The translations under genes were made by a program, and so were the position numbers. This document shows, piece after piece, positions 8,397-16,247 of a stretch of DNA of 33,671 nt. The notes below the pieces were generated by a model. That model had not been told where the DNA came from and did not search any database. It worked only from the letters and a program-made list of their open reading frames with translations. The stretch's first letter is position 1. Every line of letters starts with the position of its first letter. Source of the DNA: Bacteriovorax sp. (GTDB taxonomy: Bacteria > Bdellovibrionota > Bacteriovoracia > Bacteriovoracales > Bacteriovoracaceae); contig JAGOVS010000016.1 of assembly GCA_018060625.1 (NCBI GenBank), positions 1 to 33,671 on the forward strand. Reading direction: 5' to 3'.

Positions 8397-8843
8397 ATGT
8401 ATTTCATTAAACTATTATTCCTTTTTTCTCTCATCTGCATCCCTAGCACCTATGCCTCTTGGATTAAAGAGGCAGAGCTCTTTTCTCCGCGCTGGCGTTG
8501 GGAGGGGGATTCATCATCCATACTTATTAAAAAAAGATCTTCCTTAAAAGAGGGTGTATTAGATTTAGATCAATTCGTCATGGAGATCTATGAGACTAAA
8601 AAAGCAGATCTTGCTCTCTTCAATATTTCAGATTGGAAAATGCTGAAAAAAGAAAAGTTGAATATTCCTCTCAAAAATATCTTATTAACCACTGGAAGCT
8701 ATCTTAGTCAAAAAAAAGAAATGATTTATTGGAGTGAAGTCTTTTATCAAACGAAGGACAATCTGATTCAGTGTTTGGTGAGCTCTTCGCAAGAACTTAC
8801 TACAGATCAAATTAATAAAGGCATACAAATATGCCAAGAATAA
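8397..8843 (+). CDS. Exported protein of unknown function
   Basis: I place the start at ATG 8397, which gives a clear signal peptide (MYFIKLLFLFSLICIPSTYA, cleavage near A-S). A TTG at 8346 would put 17 unlikely residues in front of it. The product is about 148 residues. The mature chain begins 'SWIKEAELFSPRWRWEGDSSSILIKKR' and is probably rich in beta strand. Two cysteines near the C-terminus ('IQCLVSSS', 'IQICQE') could form a disulfide. The gene ends 13 bases inside the following HExxH gene, implying coupled expression. No family recognised. Confidence 0.65.
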   Translation: MYFIKLLFLFSLICIPSTYASWIKEAELFSPRWRWEGDSSSILIKKRSSLKEGVLDLDQFVMEIYETKKADLALFNISDWKMLKKEKLNIPLKNILLTTGSYLSQKKEMIYWSEVFYQTKDNLIQCLVSSSQELTTDQINKGIQICQE

Positions 8844-10513
8844 TTTTCTGTCTCGTTTTTACTTTTCTTCTGCCATTACAGCTTTTTTCAGAAGAAATGA
8901 GAACCATCGATAAAATGGCCCTTAATGTGATTTGCGCACAAAAAAAATTGGACCCTAAAGAATATAAAAAATTAAATCTCGAAGTTTGCCAAATGATTGT
9001 TCAAAGTGATCTGTGCAAGGATTATGAACCTCGTATGAAGCGCGATTGCCATGCTGATCTCAAAGACGAAGATGACTCTTCAATGGTGGATAATGTTTTT
9101 GGATGCCTTGAGGGAGTTTTAACTTCGGCCCATGATATCTATCAATTAGTGAAAAGCTTTTTATTTTTTATTAAAGATTACACTTTGAGCGAAGATTATC
9201 GATCAAAGAAAAATAAAAATCTCGAGGCCAAAGTTGATAATCTTCTTTTAAATTATGAAACAGAAGTGTTGCGGGTCTCTTCAACTCTAAGTGGGCCACT
9301 CAAAGAATCCCGTGCCTCTCTGATGGTTGCTTCAAGTTTCTTGATTTCCCAGATAGGAAATCTCTTAAAATCGCTTAGAAGTGAATCGGCAGAGTTTGCC
9401 TGTCTCAACGAGGCCGGAGTGGTTGAGCGATCTTGTCATATTATGGCCAATATTTTATTTCCTCCCGTGGTTTTTTTTGATGTGATTTTAAAAGGTAGAT
9501 CCGCTCTTAAGGCCTATATCACTTCTACTCTTAATAAGGCCAGAACGATTAAGGCCAATATTAAGGAATTAAAATTGAAAAGAGAGTTGACCAAAGAAGG
9601 ACCTGTAAAAGTGGCCTTTGTGGCCCATAAAAAGTTAGTTATCAAAAATTTAAAAAAGGGACTAGAGATTAATCGTCATGAGAGTTCAAAAGCTAAAAAT
9701 ATTGAAGACAAAAAAAGGGTAAAAGAGCTCTATGAGAAAGGAGATGAGAAGGAAGCTGCCAAGTTAAATTACCAGCTCAATATGGAAAGGCTTGTAGAGC
9801 AATTTCCACCAGAAGTTAGAGCAAATTTAAAAAAATTACTTAGCTCAGATTATCGCATTATTGATAGCGAGGATCTTGATGGTGCTTTTGTATACTCGTC
9901 TACAAAACCTAATGGATATATGCGAATTGAATTGCCAGCAAAGTTTCATGGTACGGAATTAGAGTATATGATCAAAACACATGAGACACATCATGCAGTC
10001 ATGTACTATCTCAAAGGTCCAGAAAATTTAACAAAACTTAATTTAAAAGTGAACTTAGTGAATGATTTAGATTTTCTTATCAAAGAGAGATTTTTAGATG
10101 AAGCAGGGGCCATGGCGCGTGAGTGGCAATACCTGGATCATGTCCCTAAGGATCGTGTTGAAAAATTACTTGCGGAGGTTGTGAATGATCCAAAGTCATC
10201 CCAGAGTCTTAAGGATTTTTCTCAACAGGCCTTAGTGTCAGATAAAAGTGCCTCATCTCATGTTATTCAACAACACAAGAAAGAGCGCTATGGGAAAAAA
10301 GAAATCAAAAAACAAATGCAAGATCTGGAAAGCATGTACTCTCAGGCCATTTTAGAGCAAAGGGTATGGTCTGGGGCGAAAGCGGTGGGGTTTGGTTATA
10401 TGACGGTGGAGATTTATTCCTATTGCACTAGACTTAAGGAAAGTAAAAATACGACTAATTTTTATCAAGATATCTGTCAAAAATTTCCAAATTTTTTGGG
10501 GCACTTTAACTAA
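8831..10513 (+). CDS. Putative exported protein with HExxH metallopeptidase-like motif
   Basis: A 560-residue protein with a signal peptide (MPRIIFCLVFTFLLPLQLFS, cleavage near S-E). Residues 33-95 hold a cysteine-rich stretch (at least six Cys), followed by long helices and a moderately hydrophobic segment near 210-220. The C-terminal part carries 'YMIKTHETHHAVMYYL' with HETHH at 384-388. Thirty-five residues later is 'FLDEAGAMA', with Glu424 as a plausible third zinc ligand, giving gluzincin-like spacing. The start overlaps the preceding exported protein gene by 13 bases. The general plan (signal peptide, Cys-rich N-terminus, helical middle, HExxH late) resembles the protein at 3955-5856, but I see no clear sequence identity between them. 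Peptidase activity is an inference from the motif. Confidence 0.66.
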   Translation: MPRIIFCLVFTFLLPLQLFSEEMRTIDKMALNVICAQKKLDPKEYKKLNLEVCQMIVQSDLCKDYEPRMKRDCHADLKDEDDSSMVDNVFGCLEGVLTSAHDIYQLVKSFLFFIKDYTLSEDYRSKKNKNLEAKVDNLLLNYETEVLRVSSTLSGPLKESRASLMVASSFLISQIGNLLKSLRSESAEFACLNEAGVVERSCHIMANILFPPVVFFDVILKGRSALKAYITSTLNKARTIKANIKELKLKRELTKEGPVKVAFVAHKKLVIKNLKKGLEINRHESSKAKNIEDKKRVKELYEKGDEKEAAKLNYQLNMERLVEQFPPEVRANLKKLLSSDYRIIDSEDLDGAFVYSSTKPNGYMRIELPAKFHGTELEYMIKTHETHHAVMYYLKGPENLTKLNLKVNLVNDLDFLIKERFLDEAGAMAREWQYLDHVPKDRVEKLLAEVVNDPKSSQSLKDFSQQALVSDKSASSHVIQQHKKERYGKKEIKKQMQDLESMYSQAILEQRVWSGAKAVGFGYMTVEIYSYCTRLKESKNTTNFYQDICQKFPNFLGHFN

Positions 10514-10538
10514 TTTTTGAAACCCGACACTTAGTGAG

Positions 10539-10979
10539 TTAAATATTTTTATACATAAGAACGTGTGAACCAATATCATCAATCTCAAAGGTGTCGTCAT
10601 TGAATTTTTGGAATCCCACCTTTTCGTAATAACCCACGGCACTTGTGCGAGCATTACACCAAAGAAGGGTGCAAAAATTTTGTTTGATAATGGGAAAGGC
10701 CGACGTTAATAGCTCAGAACTAAGCCCTTGTCCTTGATTGCCTGGCAGGGTGGCCATTCCGCGCAATTGATACTGATGAAGATCAGGAAAAAGAGGATTT
10801 CTCTCATAAAAAAAAGATGCAACACTCACTAGTTTAGTGTCTTTAAAGGCCCCTAAGTGAAAGGAGACATCTTCATCGTCATCATTTTCAAACTTTGCTT
10901 TTTTTAGCTCGTGAGATGGAACTAAAACTTGTTGGCGAATGGGGTATGTGTCTTGTGCACTTATTCTTAAAACTTTCAT
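10539..10979 (-). CDS. GNAT-family N-acetyltransferase
   Basis: A 146-residue single GNAT domain. The acetyl-CoA binding loop is visible in 'LRGMATLPGNQGQGLSSELL' (R/Q-x-x-G-x-G/A form, Q82-G-Q-G85). The C-terminal part has the usual 'CNARTSAVGYYEKVGFQ' with the conserved Asn and Tyr of the fold. 'RGMATLP' followed by 'QG.G' recalls the ElaA-like and general small GNAT groups, and the substrate cannot be told. It is convergent with the HExxH gene, with 25 bases between stop codons, and probably forms its own unit. No signal peptide, so cytoplasmic. Confidence 0.85.
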   Translation of the reverse strand: MKVLRISAQDTYPIRQQVLVPSHELKKAKFENDDDEDVSFHLGAFKDTKLVSVASFFYERNPLFPDLHQYQLRGMATLPGNQGQGLSSELLTSAFPIIKQNFCTLLWCNARTSAVGYYEKVGFQKFNDDTFEIDDIGSHVLMYKNI

Positions 10980-11023
10980 TCAAATTTTATAATATGCTTT
11001 AAGGTCTTTGTCATGAAAATGTT

Positions 11024-11620
11024 TTAATGCGAAAGGCTTGATGAAATTCTAAACAAGATCTCCATTGAAAGTTTAGTGAGCACTTGAGAGAAGAGTTCAA
11101 AGATCAGCTTGTTAAATCCTGTATGGGGACCCTGCCAATGTGCTGTGGAGTAAAAGAGGCAACGATTTTTGTGATCAATGACATTTATTTTTCCCTGCAA
11201 ATTTTGTAAAAATCCAGCATTAAAAGAAAAGGGATAAACTCCAGTTGTCTTAATTCGAGGAAGATTGAAAATGAGGCGCATATCATAGGGCAAAAGCAAG
11301 TGCGAGAGTAGGAAGTTAATTTCACTGGTTTGCTCGTTATAAGTGCTTTCTTTGACAAAGCTTAAGTAACGGGAAAACTCCTCGTAGAGGGAGAGTGTTC
11401 TTAAGGCGTATGAGCACGATTTAGGGTGAAGGCCAGCGATGGAAAATTCTAATCTCTGTTCTTTGTTCAGGTTTTCCACTCTAGCTTCGGAGAATATATC
11501 ACCCCTTAAAATTTTTTCTTTAATATTTTTTTTTAGGGGTAAATTCTCAAGCCCCAGCACTTGAGAAAAGAGCGAATTTGAGAAAAATAATGAGGCCAAT
11601 AAAATAATTTTATAACGCAT
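11024..11620 (-). CDS. Exported protein, possibly START/SRPBCC-like fold
   Basis: A 198-residue protein with a signal peptide (MRYKIILLASLFFSNSLFS). The mature part has the look of a START-type lipid or ligand pocket: a strand-helix start 'LSLYEEFSRYLSFVKESTY', repeated amphipathic strands ('EINFLLSHLLLPYDMRLIFNLPRI', 'GVYPFSFNAGFL', 'KINVIDHKNRCLFYSTAHWQGP') and a long C-terminal helix ('LIFELFSQVLTKLSMEILFRIS'). That order matches coenzyme Q-binding or polyketide cyclase-like proteins, but no exact motif proves it. Exported START-like proteins in Gram-negatives sometimes carry lipids or hopanoids. It is divergent from the topoisomerase genes with 88 bases between starts. Confidence 0.55.
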   Translation of the reverse strand: MRYKIILLASLFFSNSLFSQVLGLENLPLKKNIKEKILRGDIFSEARVENLNKEQRLEFSIAGLHPKSCSYALRTLSLYEEFSRYLSFVKESTYNEQTSEINFLLSHLLLPYDMRLIFNLPRIKTTGVYPFSFNAGFLQNLQGKINVIDHKNRCLFYSTAHWQGPHTGFNKLIFELFSQVLTKLSMEILFRISSSLSH

Positions 11621-11708
11621 TGTACCTTTTCGATTACATCGTCTGGTCTTTAACCTTACATCAAAGTTTGATTATTTCCCAATATTTAGAGATTGAAAAG
11701 GATGCATA

Positions 11709-13775
11709 ATGAGTAGTGTAGGACCTGTTGCTAGAAAAGGCAGCGCTAAAGACGCAGTGATTGAAAGTAAAGATCAACGCTGGCACACCCGTAATCGTAT
11801 TACTTTGGTTTTTGGAAGTAACGATATCGAAGATCTTGAAACATATATTTACAAGCCTAGTGGTGTAGAATTTAAAGCGGTGAAATTTCATCAAGCGAAA
11901 TCAAAAGCGATTGAGGAAATTTTAGATAACTCCATTGATGAATATTACCGCGGTCATGTCACCGAGATTCATACCACACTTTCACCTGATAAAAAAACAG
12001 TGACGGTGGCGGATAATGGAATTGGGTTTCCCATTGATAAAGTGCCACAAGTTTATACGGAATTTAGAACAGGCTCTAAGTTTAAAGACGAAGAAACTGA
12101 TGAGAAAGGGTTTCTTTTTAGAACTCTTGGGCAAAATGGCCTTGGGGCAGCGGCCACTTGTTTAACTTCTGATGTCTTTATTGCCACTGTTAAACATTAT
12201 AATTCTAAAAAAGAGCAAACCTATGAATTCTTAAATGGAGCTCTCAAAACCAACAAAACAAAACCAAAACCTTTTAAGGGTTCATCTGGCGTTAGTGTGA
12301 CGTTAGTTCTTTCAAAAGAAGTTTATAAAGACAATGTGATTAATGAAGATCTCTTAAGAAAAAGAATCATCGATCTTGCCTATAATAACCCCGGATTAAC
12401 TTTCTTTTTCAATGGGGAACGTTATCAATTTAAGAAAGGACTTTTGGAACTTGCTCAACGAATAGACTCAGGTAGTGCCCAACTTTTTGGTGAAGAAGTT
12501 TTTATCTATGAAACACAAAATTCCAAAGGAAAAACGGTCAAAGGAAAAATTGATTTTCATCTTTCAACTTGTATAGATAAGCGCTCTGATGATCGGGAAA
12601 AATTTATTTCTTTTGTTAACTCTACTCCAACTTTTGATGGTGGATTTCATCATGATCGGGTGAAAAGAATTTTCATCAATGCGATTAAAGATAAAATCGA
12701 ACGTGCCGCCAAAAAAGAAAAAATTACAGTGATCGATAACGATGTTCTAACAGGGATGACTTTTGTGATGGGAATCACAATGCCTAATCCTCGATTTGAA
12801 TCGCAAACAAAAAGAAAACTTGTTCGAGATTTAAACCTTGAAAAAGGGATCGAACATTTTATGAATGAAAATATTGAAAAATTTCTTCGTAAAAACAAAG
12901 AATATCTTGAGCTTGTTGTTGATCGAGCTAAATCACGCCACCGTTTTCAAGAATTAAAGGATGCTTCGCTTAAAGGCCGAAAGGCCAAGAAGCAAAGAGT
13001 AGAAAAGCTTCTTGATGCCAATGAAAGACGCGATCGCCATCTCTGTACTCTCTTTATTTGTGAAGGGGATTCGGCCATTGGTGGATTGCGCTCGGCCAGA
13101 AATAAATTGTATCAAGGGGGAATAGCGCTTAAAGGGAAACCAATGAACGTTATGCAGGCTTCAATCAATGATGTCATCAATAACCAAGAGTTTTTGGATA
13201 TTATGGCCTCTATTGGTCTTACGATTGGCCAAAAAGCAGAAGTGAAGGATCTTCGTTACTCTAAAATTGTTTTTTTGGCCGACTCAGATGTCGACGGCGG
13301 GCATATCAACACTCTTTTAGTGAATTTCTTCTTTACCTTTTGGCCTGAAATGTTTGAACAAGGGGCCATTCAATTTGCCAAGGCTCCACTTTTTGAGGTT
13401 ATTACGGACAAAGAGACTCTATTCGTAGAAAGTGACGAGCAATTAGAGCGCTTGAAAAAATCAGCTGTAAAAATAAAAGAAATTCAAAGAAACAAGGGTC
13501 TCGGAGAGATGTCTCCTGAGGCTTTCAAGCACACTTTGTCCCGGGAAGAATTTTGCAAAATTACTGTCGATGACATGAGTTCTGCAAAACACACTTTAGA
13601 CATATGTTTTGGTAAAGATACAAATTTAAGAAAAGAATTACTTTTAGATACAGAATCGACAGGTATCTTGCCCAGTGATCTTGAAGAGCCTATTAAAGGA
13701 GCGAAATCTACAGGGAAAACGACCAAAAAAGCGTCCGTGGCCAAAACGACAAAAAAAGTAAAAGGAAAAAAATAA
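11709..13775 (+). CDS. parE: Type IIA topoisomerase B subunit (ParE/GyrB-like, divergent)
   Basis: A 688-residue ATPase subunit. The GHKL site shows 'AIEEILDNSIDEY' (Glu and Asn box), 'VADNGIGFPID' and the lid 'LGQNGLGAAAT'. The transducer has the 'SQTKRKL' QTK loop. The TOPRIM part has 'CEGDSA' (Glu452) and 'ADSDVDGGH' (Asp525, 527, 529) for magnesium. The lid reads N-G-x-G-A where E. coli-type enzymes have L-H-G-V-G, and 'LLVNFFFTFWPEMF' also departs from them. The chain ends in a Lys/Thr/Ala-rich tail. Start is supported by AAGGA before ATG 11709. The stop abuts the A-subunit ATG (TAAATG). Gyrase is normally the other pair in the cell, so topo IV is the likely role: decatenation of sister chromosomes. 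Confidence 0.88.
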   Translation: MSSVGPVARKGSAKDAVIESKDQRWHTRNRITLVFGSNDIEDLETYIYKPSGVEFKAVKFHQAKSKAIEEILDNSIDEYYRGHVTEIHTTLSPDKKTVTVADNGIGFPIDKVPQVYTEFRTGSKFKDEETDEKGFLFRTLGQNGLGAAATCLTSDVFIATVKHYNSKKEQTYEFLNGALKTNKTKPKPFKGSSGVSVTLVLSKEVYKDNVINEDLLRKRIIDLAYNNPGLTFFFNGERYQFKKGLLELAQRIDSGSAQLFGEEVFIYETQNSKGKTVKGKIDFHLSTCIDKRSDDREKFISFVNSTPTFDGGFHHDRVKRIFINAIKDKIERAAKKEKITVIDNDVLTGMTFVMGITMPNPRFESQTKRKLVRDLNLEKGIEHFMNENIEKFLRKNKEYLELVVDRAKSRHRFQELKDASLKGRKAKKQRVEKLLDANERRDRHLCTLFICEGDSAIGGLRSARNKLYQGGIALKGKPMNVMQASINDVINNQEFLDIMASIGLTIGQKAEVKDLRYSKIVFLADSDVDGGHINTLLVNFFFTFWPEMFEQGAIQFAKAPLFEVITDKETLFVESDEQLERLKKSAVKIKEIQRNKGLGEMSPEAFKHTLSREEFCKITVDDMSSAKHTLDICFGKDTNLRKELLLDTESTGILPSDLEEPIKGAKSTGKTTKKASVAKTTKKVKGKK

Positions 13776-15212
13776 ATGGAAGAGAGATACTTACATGCAC
13801 TTGATTCAGTTTCATTAACTGAAGTTGTTAAGGAAGAATATCGTCAATACCAAATTTATACTCTTATGGATCGAGCGATCCCTTATTTGCAAGATGGATT
13901 AAAGCCAGGTCAGCGTCGTATTCTTTTCACCCTTTGGAAAAATCAATCCAAAGGATTAATGAAAGTTTCAAGTGCAACTGGATTGGTATTGACCCTGCAT
14001 CCTCATGGCCCAGCTTCTGTTGAGTCGGCCATCGTTAACATGGCCCAAGATTACACTTTTTCCAACAATTATCCCTTGATTGATAAAAAAGGGTATTTTG
14101 GTGAGAGGATGGAGCCAGCACCTGCGGCCTCTCGTTATATTGAATGCAAGTTAGGGAAAGTGGCCGATTTTTTACTTTTTGATGACATGAACCAGGTAAG
14201 CATGGTTCCTAATTATGATGAAAAGGTGATGGAGCCCGTTTGTCTTCTTCCTAAGCTTCCTATTATGCTCTTAAATGGCGCAGAGGGGATTGGTACTGGT
14301 TTTTCTTCAGTCATCCCAAGTTTTCATCATAATGATTTGATAAATTCAATTATTCATTTCATTGAACATGGTAAAGCAAAAAAATTAAAATGTTACGTGC
14401 ACAATTATAAAAACAAGATTGAAGTTGACGAAAAAAATCGTCTGGTTTTCAGTATGAGAATCGAGGAAATCGGTGGATCGATTTATATTACCGAGCTTCC
14501 TCGAGGTTATGATGCCACAAAAATTTATCGTTACCTAACTAAGTACATTGAAGAAGATTATATTAAAGATTTTATCGACTCTTCAGTTAATAATGATATT
14601 AAAATAGAACTGATCTTCAAAAAAGGACAGCAGCCTCCTCTGGGCGAAGTCATTAAGAAACTTTCAGTTTCAACAACGATGGTACCAAACTACACACTTA
14701 TTTCTGAGCGTGGGGTGAGGATTTTTAATACACCAGAAGAAATCATTGAAATATTTGGAGCGAAAAGACTTGAAGTTGTTCGTCGTCGTTATGAACTTCT
14801 CTGTGAGGACTATGAGAAAAAAATTCGTCAGAACAACGAGATTATTCGATTCATCAAAGATAAAGAATATGAGGTGGCGACAAAATCGGCCAATCGAAAG
14901 ACATTTGTTGAGTATCTAGATAAGAAGAAATTTACTTTTGCAGAGTATTTAGCTGATATGCCTATCTATCGCATGACCAAAGAAGAAGTTGAAAAAAGAG
15001 CATTAATGGTTAAAGATGATACGGCTTCGCTTAAAGAGTTTGATCGCATCGCCAAGTCAAAGGCGCTAGTTGAAAAGAAATTGATTGAAGAACTTCGCGA
15101 AGTCGATGAAAAATTAACTCAATGGATGAAGCAAAAAGATGCTGAAAAAATAAATCTTCAAAAAAAGATTGAAAAAGAGACCAGTAAAAAAGTTAAGTTA
15201 AGAAAAAAATAG
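13776..15212 (+). CDS. parC: Type IIA topoisomerase A subunit, short form lacking the C-terminal wrapping domain
   Basis: A 478-residue DNA breakage-reunion subunit. The catalytic tyrosine is Tyr121 in 'PAASRYIECKL'. The winged-helix region has 'GLKPGQRRILFTLWKN' and 'HPHGPASVESAIVNMAQDY', and the tower and coiled-coil gate follow to about residue 440. ParC and GyrA are usually 750-850 residues because of a C-terminal beta-pinwheel. Here the chain stops after a basic coiled coil (ending 'KKIEKETSKKVKLRKK'). The next 124 bases are non-coding, so this is not a simple frameshift. 'GQRRILFT' and 'ASRYI' differ from the E. coli 'HRRVLYAM' and 'AMRYT' forms. Directly follows the B subunit with no gap. 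Without a pinwheel it should relax and decatenate rather than supercoil. Confidence 0.86.
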   Translation: MEERYLHALDSVSLTEVVKEEYRQYQIYTLMDRAIPYLQDGLKPGQRRILFTLWKNQSKGLMKVSSATGLVLTLHPHGPASVESAIVNMAQDYTFSNNYPLIDKKGYFGERMEPAPAASRYIECKLGKVADFLLFDDMNQVSMVPNYDEKVMEPVCLLPKLPIMLLNGAEGIGTGFSSVIPSFHHNDLINSIIHFIEHGKAKKLKCYVHNYKNKIEVDEKNRLVFSMRIEEIGGSIYITELPRGYDATKIYRYLTKYIEEDYIKDFIDSSVNNDIKIELIFKKGQQPPLGEVIKKLSVSTTMVPNYTLISERGVRIFNTPEEIIEIFGAKRLEVVRRRYELLCEDYEKKIRQNNEIIRFIKDKEYEVATKSANRKTFVEYLDKKKFTFAEYLADMPIYRMTKEEVEKRALMVKDDTASLKEFDRIAKSKALVEKKLIEELREVDEKLTQWMKQKDAEKINLQKKIEKETSKKVKLRKK

Positions 15213-15272
15213 AGATTGGTTGAGTGTTATGTTTGGGTACTTTTTAATTACTTAATTTTTATGTAGATAAAA

Positions 15273-15300
15273 ATGACCTAATTTGTTAACCTGTTAATAC
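15273..15300 (+). promoter_or_regulatory. Candidate promoter for ihfA
   Basis: In the 124-base gap between the topoisomerase A gene and ihfA, ATGACC (15273-15278) and TAATAC (15295-15300) are spaced by 16 bases and lie about 40 bases before the ihfA start. Both hexamers match the sigma-70 consensus only partly. I see no clear terminator hairpin for the topoisomerase pair in the same gap. Confidence 0.35.
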
Positions 15301-15339
15301 TAGGGATAAGCTACGACCAAATTTTCATGGAGGAAGATG

Positions 15340-15771
15340 ATGAGTCTAACGAAGGCCGATATTGTTGAACGAGTTTATAAAGAAGCAGGTTTTTCAAAGA
15401 AAGAGGCCGCTGATTTAGTTGATCTGGTATTTAAAGTCATTAAGGACACGCTCTCCAAAGGAGAGAAGGTCAAAATTTCTGGATTTGGTAACTTTTCAAT
15501 CCGAGACAAAGCAACTCGAGTAGGAAGGAATCCTCAAACTGGTGAAGCAATGGACATTTCAGCTAGACGTGTTCTTACTTTTAAGCCTTCACAGGTCTTG
15601 AAGGAAGACGTGACGGTTCGCTATTCTCATCGCCTGGATGAAAAAGGAAATGAGGACAAGTCACTCCCTGCCAAGCAAGGCACAGCACGGGCCTTAAGTT
15701 CGTTCATGTCAAATACAGATGAAGCAGAAGATGAGATGGATTTTGATCCCCACGAGGATGATAACGAATAA
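15340..15771 (+). CDS. ihfA: Integration host factor alpha subunit with acidic C-terminal tail
   Basis: A 143-residue HU/IHF protein. The core (about residues 1-93) reads 'SLTKADIVERVYKEAGFSKKEAADLVDLVF', 'GEKVKISGFGNFSIRDK', the DNA-intercalating arm 'RVGRNPQTGEAMDISARRVLTFKPSQ' with the Pro of the minor-groove wedge, then 'VLKEDV'. This is the IhfA type. I choose ATG 15340 rather than 15337 because the GGAGG at 15329-15333 is better spaced and the product then starts like E. coli IhfA. Unusually, about 50 extra residues follow the core, ending in an acidic run ('DEAEDEMDFDPHEDDNE'). IHF bends DNA at specific sites. It is followed 20 bases later by a MerR-type gene, a common pairing in related bacteria. 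Confidence 0.92.
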   Translation: MSLTKADIVERVYKEAGFSKKEAADLVDLVFKVIKDTLSKGEKVKISGFGNFSIRDKATRVGRNPQTGEAMDISARRVLTFKPSQVLKEDVTVRYSHRLDEKGNEDKSLPAKQGTARALSSFMSNTDEAEDEMDFDPHEDDNE

Positions 15772-15791
15772 AAAATCAAGGACGAGATTAG

Positions 15792-16247
15792 ATGAGTGAG
15801 CCAATTGAAATCCCGAATAAATCTTCTTTTAAAATAAATGAAGTTTGCGCCCTTACAGGAGTTAAGTCCTATGTATTGCGTTTTTGGGAGTCAGAGTTTT
15901 CTGAAATTGATCCACTCGTCTCATCGGCCGGTCTAAAACTTTACGAGCATAAGGACATAGAGGCCATTCTTTTAATTAAAAAATTATTATTTGATGACAA
16001 GCTCTCTATTGAGCGGGCGCGGATGGAAATGAAAATCCTCATGCCTAAAGGGCCCTTGGTTGAAGCAGCGTTTGACGATTGCGTAGATGAAGATAATTAT
16101 TTTGAAGATAAGACTATTCTTTCATCAGTACCCCAGACGAAGCGAGTTCTTATTGAAACAGATATTCAAAAACTTGTTATGGCCAAGGCAAAATTAACTA
16201 AAATTCTTTCGTTAACAGAATCCCTTCATCATAAGAATAATTGGTAA
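15792..16247 (+). CDS. MerR-family transcription regulator
   Basis: A 151-residue protein. Residues 12-75 form a MerR winged helix: 'FKINEVCALTGVKSYVLRFWESEFSEIDPLVSSAGLKLYEHKDIEAILLIKKLLFDDKLSIERARMEM'. The 'LRFWE' and 'Y...DI..I..IK.LL' signature is that of the MerR genes that follow ihfA in many Proteobacteria. The rest is a charged helical region with one cysteine and no obvious metal or effector site. It lies 20 bases after ihfA with an AAGGACGAG ribosome site, so the two are probably co-transcribed. Its last 36 bases overlap, tail to tail, the end of the polyprenyl synthase gene on the other strand. Targets are unknown. Confidence 0.9.
   Translation: MSEPIEIPNKSSFKINEVCALTGVKSYVLRFWESEFSEIDPLVSSAGLKLYEHKDIEAILLIKKLLFDDKLSIERARMEMKILMPKGPLVEAAFDDCVDEDNYFEDKTILSSVPQTKRVLIETDIQKLVMAKAKLTKILSLTESLHHKNNW

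Noticed and set aside
10500..10545. Possible terminator between the convergent HExxH and GNAT genes
   Set aside because: TTTAACT and AGTTAAA can pair but the loop is long, the stem is AT-only and no clear T tract follows, so support is too weak.
11661..11894. Minus-strand frame over the start of the topoisomerase B gene
   Set aside because: It overlaps the well-supported ATPase domain and has no ribosome site or domain.
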